Source: Ptychodera flava (lineage: Eukaryota; Hemichordata; Enteropneusta; Ptychoderidae). From it: DNA of 64,000 bases. Position 1 is the stretch's first letter; each line of letters begins with the position of its first letter. The notes under the pieces are model-generated. The model ran no database searches. It saw only the letters and a list, made by a program, of their open reading frames with translations, and was not told the origin of the DNA. This document shows, piece by piece, positions 58,109 to 64,000 of this stretch. The stretch is from positions 40,117,388-40,181,387 of the forward strand of contig NC_091928.1 in assembly GCF_041260155.1 (NCBI RefSeq), written 5' to 3'. Position numbers and translations under genes: made by a program.

Positions 58109-61100
58109 CTGCAAGAAAACATAAATTAAAGATATCACTTATGGCTGTTGGGCATTACCTGGTGCAAAAAAAATACTAAATTCTTGCAAACTGGCTTCAA
58201 GAAAATATCCAAATGATGCCATACATCACCATGGAAACAGGATGAAAACTATTAATTGGGACGTTTCTGTTTAAGCAGATGCACTACTGAAAAAAATTCC
58301 CATTTTATGTACCTTGACTCCCCTTTAATTTATAAATGTTACAATCTGTCTCATGAAATCATATGCTGGTCCCATGATGTGCATGTGAACTGTCATGAAG
58401 GTCAAATGTCTGATCCAAAGGTCAATCTGATTTCATCACGCCACAAAAATCACTTTGGTCTCTTGATCCTGATGCTACATGCAAGACAGAGCATCCACCT
58501 CTTTATGTCAACATTGATGTGGAAGGGTCTACAGCACAGGTCAGAATGCTGTTGCTATGACTACAGTACACAGTCTCTGTCCATACTAATTAGCATAACT
58601 ACATGTGTTTTACTAGCAAATCAATGAAAGTATTGTGTCACACTGGTAAAATGTGATAGTTTTCTGACATTTCTAGGCACTTAATAATATAATACGTGAA
58701 AATGCATTACTTGGTAACTTTATTTTAAGTCAGCAGTACAATATACTATTAGGTTTTAATTTATCCTTTTGTCATCTGGCGCAATACTTGGCCAGGGGAA
58801 TACTCAGAAGAAGAATGTTGCTATGTTTTCGCATCGTTCACATGTTGATTGTTTTTGTCTGTGGGTTTCAATGGCTATTTATTACACTCTTCACACTGAA
58901 GTTCAAAGTGTGTTGACCCATAGTCCCTCCATCACTCTGACTGACCACATGAAAACATGTATGTCTTTTTGTCCCTTTGTTTATTATCAACCTGACATTG
59001 GCTAACAATATATCTTGCTTCCACTTTCTGATAGACAAACTATGTATTTTGTGTGATTCTGTGCACTTAATTTTCATTTTTGTCCACCATTACTATAGAT
59101 GTCAGCTTGCTATTAAGCATGGAAATAATCCCAGTGCATCATGGGTTATGTAAGAAATCCACCCACAGTTCGGTAATGTAACAAATAAGATTACAGCTCG
59201 TGAGTGCATTGAAGTAGCCTCCATGGTATTAAAGTGTATCAGGCAGTACTCTATGTGCCAACACTGAAGTGGCACATGTGACCGACTTTGTACTGTACTT
59301 ACAATACAAAATAAACAAATCAGAATGCTACAAGTGGTGTGCAAATTATCGAGTTGAAACTCTGTATTTGTACTGGTTTTCAGTTTTGACAACTGCACTG
59401 GGAGTACATTCTGATAAGATAAGTAAATGATATCACCACCATAGCGATGACGCCCCTCGTGTATTGGTTTGATATGCAGGCCTGCTATTATTAAACGCTT
59501 TGCATTTTGCTTATCATCGCCGACCATGCCATGTTACTGATAAATCTAAATAGCTCTAAAATTAGCGCACCACCCAGCATAGATTGATATCACTATGTGC
59601 TTTGTTTTTGTTCTGTGCAACGTTCTTTTTTTTTTTAAGGAAAAGCTTGCTGTTTGTTCCGTGTTCATTTCAAAGCTCTGCATTTTGTGTTCCGGTTAAG
59701 ATAAAGCCCACACAATAACAAATGCCTTGGTCTATAATGTACAAATTCAGAGTCAGGAAGTGAAACTTCTTGTACAGTTCAAAACAAAGATCATCAAATT
59801 TTTCCCCGTGTGTGAATGAAAATGAAAACTTATTTTCTGTGTCTTTCTAGAGTTAACCGCCTTCATTAAGCTGGGAATCCACACATTTTATTATGTTCAA
59901 AAGTTACCTCTCTTACTTAATTTACTGTCAGTGTCACTGAAACATTTCAAAACAGAGCTAAGATGCTCATTTTCATTTTAATAGTCTGTGTTTATAATGT
60001 GAGCCACTCATCCCCTATCACAATTTGTAACTGTTGAAGAAAGCTACCACCCTTTCAGTTACAATGAGTCACTGTTATCGTTACACTTCATATGACAAGA
60101 GAGGCAAACCACAAAATAAATAATAAAATTTGTACTACCCTATTCGGCTAAAGGGATATAGTCATCGGAACTGCGCTCAAAGGTGGTATGGGACCCATAC
60201 GACCCATGGCAACAATGTATCCAAGGCACAATGGTGATTAACGACAGTTAAAACATGTCTGTCATAATCTATCATCGTATGATTTAAATGTTGCAGCTAT
60301 GATGATGAGGTGCATCTTGATATCGTGCACGAAATACATTGTTTGTAAACAAGAAACTCGCACAGGCGCAGTTCCGACGACTATATCCCTTTAAGGTAGA
60401 ATACGCCTCAGGGACAGATATTCAGACTCTCAACTTTTTACAATACTTTTTTCGTCTACCACTTGTGCGGGTCCATTTTGAATCTCATGGAATGTTAAGT
60501 AAAGGTTTCACCAGCTCACTTTGTGTACATTGAAAATTTCATATTTGGATTTCCAGTGTCAGCAAATATTTGGTTATTTGTTTCTCTGGTCCGAAATTTT
60601 ACACGGTGATGATGGAAAGTTTAAGCAAAAGTTAAAGACTTTCAATTTTGAGGCGTATACTACCTTAACTATTTTTGAAACAAACTTTTCTAAAAGTTAT
60701 TCTGAAATACTTCTAAACACGACTTTTCTAAAACCTCAGATACGATGTATCGGAATTTCTGAAATACTAATTTGAGCATTTTTCCTGCCACAGAAACGAA
60801 CTTTTCATAAAAACTAGCGCATAATAAACTGAGATAGATAAATAGCATAAGCTTACTATACCATACCGCAATTTTATTGATGCGGGTATGTGTCAAACTT
60901 GCCAGCGATTTATAGTCGACAATATCGGAAGGAAGTTTGACGTAGACCTGCATCATAAAGTGCGGTATGGTGGTATGTTGCTGCAGTTTCGTAGCCCGGG
61001 CCCCGCAACTCCCCTTGAAGAGTTTTTGTGTTGGGTAAAACATTTTCAAAAAATTTCAAGGGGAGTTGTGGGGCTACGAAACTGCAGCAAGGTGGTATGG

Positions 61101-61843
61101 TGAGCTTATTGGGGATCGAAAAGAAAAGTTCACCTGGAAGCATAAACGAGACTCTCGGACTGTCATTTCGTTTTGGTTTTATGAATTAACAAAAAAAACC
61201 GGCGAAACTTTCTATGAAACGTGTTAATTATACTGTGGCATACGTCTACTTGTACACCGACTCACCTCGAAAGGAGGGCGTCTATAGTATACGCGTTCGG
61301 TTCACCTACACTGCGTGTATTGAAAAGTTGTTGGCTTGTAAACCAGTGCCGGTATGGTGTCATTAAACGTGGACAGTACGCCTGTCAAAGCGTAGACTCT
61401 ACTGTCAATGTGAACACAAATTCCCAGGCTTGGAAATGAATTCGTTGGATGTACATGTACGCATATTCGGCATAACGACAGTAGGCCTTGGCCAGCCGGA
61501 TCAAGTTGTGTAAAATGATAGGCAAAGCAACATGCGAATTGCTCTGCTATCGGTGTTTTCACGGTGTTTGTCCCCGGGGGTGCTGTCCCGCGGTTGACAG
61601 ACCTGTCCTCAGTATGATAAACCACGGCCCACCGGCACGCGTTCACCGTCCACCAACAAAATCATCATCATATCGCGCCCGGTGCAGTGCATATCCGGGT
61701 GATATAGCGGTTCGAGAATATCGAGAAACGAAATTCAAGGGAAGAATAGAGAGTAACTTGAGAACAGCTTACCTTAAACTGACACAGGATGATAACAAAA
61801 TCGTCTTTAAGAGAAGAAACCCGACAAAAACAGACGCATCCAT
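56389..61843 (-). CDS. Secreted PI-PLC X-domain protein (two-exon model)
   Basis: Join of complement 61843-61773 and 58108-56389; 596 residues. Exon 1 gives a signal peptide and ends phase 2, and exon 2 begins with the third base of a codon, forming Ser24. The PI-PLC X domain is clear: LIIPGTHDSGTFG with catalytic-type H96, GIRYLDLR at 144-151, WWHGL with the second catalytic-type H165, and EVLVLELSHF. The family cleaves glycerophosphoinositides or GPI anchors, or related substrates. No Y, C2 or PH domain is present, so it is the small metazoan/bacterial-type class rather than the classical signalling PLCs. It has many NxS/T sites and a C-terminal domain of about 170 residues that I do not recognise. 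It should be secreted or lumenal; substrate unknown. It is transcribed toward the GT4/TRADD-N/NHL gene. Confidence 0.85.
58109..60390. other. PI-PLC intron, left part
   Basis: Intron of the minus-strand gene. No supported exon. The 141-residue minus frame at 59102-59527 has no domain, and its possible donor phase does not help the model. Confidence 0.45.
60391..60668. repeat. TTAAGGTAG-family element, best copy
   Basis: 278 bp. The left end TTAAGGTAGAATACGCCTC is mirrored by the right end GAGGCGTATACTACCTTAA, with TTAA at both edges. This copy defines the family of which 2609, 43354 and 51750 are older members. No coding capacity. Confidence 0.85.
60847..61110. repeat. Tandem hairpins in PI-PLC intron
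   Basis: Hairpin one spans about 60863-60970 (CCATACCGCA/TGCGGTATGG with ATGC-rich inner pairing). Hairpin two spans 60980-61088, with arms GCTGCAGTTTCGTAGCCC and TTGAA-side GGGGAGTTG matching over about 34 bp. Outer ATAAGCT/AGCTTAT sequences enclose both, so it is probably one foldback element. Confidence 0.7.
61773..61843 (-). CDS. PI-PLC X-domain gene, signal-peptide exon
   Basis: On the minus strand, ATG GAT GCG to the donor TTTAAG|GTAAGC. Encodes 23 residues with the hydrophobic core VFVGFLLLKTILLS and small residues after it. Phase 2 matches the acceptor at 58108 exactly. The plus-strand open frame here (61488-61928) is its antisense shadow. Confidence 0.75.
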
Positions 61844-61954
61844 AGCACTACCACTACAGCTAGTCACGCGTACACAACAGGGAATCCGTTATAAGCCAGA
61901 TATCGTACGATCAACAATTGACCTTTGACCGATGACGTTTGCATATACAATATG

Positions 61955-61960
61955 TATATA
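61955..61960 (-). promoter_or_regulatory. Possible TATA box of PI-PLC gene
   Basis: TATATA (minus: GGGCGTATATAC) lies about 112 bp before the start codon, leaving room for a short 5' UTR. An ACGTCA element lies between them (minus AAACGTCATC). Confidence 0.3.
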
Positions 61961-62894
61961 CGCCCATTTCTTCTTTGTCCGAAATTAGTCATGTTTGATC
62001 ATCATGTTGGAGGGACGATCCCTCCCGGGGGGGGATATTTATGGCAACTAAGGCCTAACGGTAACTGATAATTTCTGGGATCGATCATTGCACGTAAGTG
62101 TTACACGTACGGATCGAAAGTGAAATAAATTTAATGGTCATTGCAAAGTATGTTGTGGTTCCCTGTGATGGTGTTGTGTTAGTCCCAACCCTGGTGTATT
62201 GTTTTTTCATTTATTAGCCGTGTTCACAATAATGACATTGGCTCAGAAAGAAAGAGAGAAGGGGAAGAAAAGTACGAATGGAGATCCCCACATATACTTT
62301 CAACCACTCACACTCGGTTCCATGGGCAATGAGTGCCTGTGCTTGCCACAAACAGCTAAGCTAAAAATCAGCTGCATAACTCCAAATGACAAAAAAAGCG
62401 TTGGGAAGTTGATGCATTTTCGTTTATTACCGGTCACCGTACCAAATCCCATCCCCACGACGACCAACATAACAATCTCAGCTTGCCTTTGATTTGGGGA
62501 TCGACCATTCTTTCTTAGGGGGTAAAGCCCACCATGAAGGAAATATCTGCACAGTTACTTTTAATTTCCAAAACATTTCAACAAATACAAACAGAAAAAT
62601 ATGAGAAATATAAAACATAATGTAGTACGTTTCGTAACTCTGACAAAATGCTTTCCAACTTTTGAAAGGTGAGATGTATATTCACGCTGAGCACCCTCAT
62701 AATTCACATGGTACATCCTTAGCCATATAATCCACTGTGTTATTGGGGCGTAGCTATGTAACGAAGTCATGCACACAAGATTTTATGATAAAATCTGAAC
62801 TGAAAAAAGTGACCAGGAAGAGTATAACGCCGCTTCTACTTTTGCCAAATTGGATTCGTTTCTTTGAAATTGCGGCAAATATATACTTCCCCAT
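61961..62894. other. Upstream flank of PI-PLC gene
   Basis: Includes a G-run at 62028-62034. The open frame 62199-62492 has no recognisable domain or splice context, so I do not call it. Confidence 0.4.
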
Positions 62895-63045
62895 TGCAAT
62901 CGTAAGATAGAGGTATACATATATTGACAGATATGCAAACATATATAGAGGCATACATATATTGGCAGATAGGTAGAGACATACACAGATAGAGGTGTAC
63001 ATAATTAATATATTGGCAGATAGAGGCATACATTTATTGGCAGTG
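62895..63045. repeat. Irregular minisatellite
   Basis: ATATTGGCAGATA(G)AGGCATACAT-like units of about 20-30 bp recur five to six times with variation. The three overlapping minus-strand frames here are products of the repeat. Confidence 0.75.
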
Positions 63046-64000
63046 TTGGCAGGGTGAAAGTAAAATGAAAATTCGCAAATGTTAGACCCAGCTTGAGGAT
63101 GTTAGAAAGACAATACTGCATTTTTTTTTACTTTTAAGTTATTTTCGTCGTGCATATTTTTGCAGGTTATTTTCCATATGCTCCCAGAAAACTCTTGTTC
63201 TGTCAACCCTGCCTGTCACGGTGTATGTTATGCCTCTATTATTGTGGATAGCTTGTAAAATCTAGATTACAAGTCATCAGTATAGCCAGTGGGAGATTTT
63301 TCTGGTTGGTAAAAAAGAAATAAAAACAAACTAGATCGCCCTCTCTGCAGCTTTGCTAAAAAAAATCCTAGGACCAATACTCTTTGGGCTAATGAAAAAT
63401 TGTGTAACAGTTTCGGAACAGTCCCTCCGTGGGTGGAGAGACTGTGGTTTCGGTAACGATATTTACTTTTCATAAGATTGGCGTTTACTTTATAAATATT
63501 TTTTTCTCAACTTCCGCACTTTTAGTATGTGTTAATGTGTCAGGTAATTAGCTCTGCATGGCAGGGCTGTGTGTCACCAGCGTTATACGGCCTCCCATCA
63601 AATGTGGTGGAAGGCTGCATAAAAGCCGGTAACACACAGCCTTGCCACGCAGAGCTATCAGGTTTATTAATTTTCTTGATATCGCGTCACTAAAATGCCT
63701 TTTTTTCTCACCAAGCCAAGCATCTGGAGCTTTATATTAGGTGCAAAGCGCAAGACCGTGAAAAGATGCCCACATTTCAGTTGGCAGTGGCCAGTACCCC
63801 TCTTACATCTATAGTGTGCGATGTAGCTTTTCCGGGTTCTGCTACTACGAGAAATTACATGTACTTCTAAAATGAGATCAATAAAAACGATGACGACACT
63901 CAGTTTCGCTCATAGGCCTTAAAAGAACACAACGGAACTGGGCCGATGAATTCCGCAAAATTGAAAACTTAGCCTAGCTATGGTTTAAATGGCCAAAATC
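63046..64000. other. Right flank, no gene seen
   Basis: Apart from the short inverted repeat at 63549-63657 no feature is recognised. Confidence 0.4.
63549..63657. mobile_element. Short MULE-like MITE
   Basis: 109 bp, ends TAGCTCTGCATGGCAGGG and (inverted) TAGCTCTGCGTGGCAAGG, with inner CGTTATACGGCCTCCCA also shared with the 25333 element. The flanks TCAGGTAAT and TCAGGTTTA agree at the first six of nine bases, consistent with an aged 9-bp duplication. Confidence 0.75.

Noticed and set aside
59102-59527. 141-codon minus-strand open frame as a PI-PLC upstream exon
   Set aside because: It has no N-terminal signal peptide or family similarity, and the exon at 61843-61773 fits phase and function better.
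61488-61928. 146-codon plus-strand open frame
   Set aside because: It lies antisense to the signal-peptide exon of the PI-PLC gene and its promoter, and has no domain or splice support.
62199-62492. 97-codon plus-strand frame
   Set aside because: Hydrophobic start is weak, there is no known domain, and no splice partner is in the window.

Overview
The window reads as nuclear DNA of an animal. Genes are split by GT-AG introns with long intron stretches, the sequence is AT-rich and low in CpG outside a few promoter-like or transposon patches, and there are many short terminal-inverted-repeat DNA elements. The gene set (ankyrin-repeat, NHL beta-propeller, TRADD-N-like, secreted PI-PLC X and a Rieske protein) and the repeat style suggest a marine invertebrate deuterostome such as a hemichordate. 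That is an inference; nothing in the sequence fixes the species. I recognise no tRNA, rRNA, CRISPR array, reverse transcriptase, integrase or capsid gene.

Layout, left to right. (1) 1626-2440 is the last exon of an ankyrin-repeat gene entering from the left. (2) 7243-29761 is a six-exon paralogue on the same strand. A tiny first exon, a transmembrane exon, a short Ser/Thr exon, a 3-kb acidic low-complexity exon, a second Ser/Asp exon and a 1.6-kb ankyrin exon are joined by introns that are all phase 1. The protein is predicted to be a membrane-tethered cytosolic ankyrin protein. Its introns are packed with DNA transposon derivatives. (3) 35380-38809 is RFESD, a small soluble Rieske 2Fe-2S protein, with two homologous alternative first exons. 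(4) 45676-53629 is a six-exon gene for a 978-residue protein: GT4-type glycosyltransferase-like fold, coiled coil, TRADD-N-like domain, acidic linker and NHL beta-propeller. This is the most unusual gene here. Arrays of a ~146-bp tandem repeat lie upstream of and inside its first coding intron. (5) 56389-61843, minus strand and convergent with (4), encodes a secreted PI-PLC X-domain protein. Its signal peptide lies in a separate exon 3.7 kb upstream, found by signal-peptide content, a good donor and exact phase match.

How the parts relate. The ankyrin pair is a tandem duplication. The GT4/TRADD-N/NHL protein has the look of an innate-immune or cell-death adaptor: an enzyme-fold sensor or effector, a death-pathway adaptor module and a propeller for binding. 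No physical operon-like link among the five genes is implied.

Repeats. Five groups recur: TTAA-flanked elements starting TTAACCCTTTGAG; a second TTAA-flanked family starting TTAAGGTAGAAT; a MULE-like foldback family with TAGCTCTGCATGG ends, one copy having a perfect 9-bp target duplication; hAT-like elements starting CAGGGCC or CAGTGTTTCC; and 70-80-bp hairpins starting TAGACTG. One probable one-base frame break lies in the long acidic exon of the ankyrin gene.
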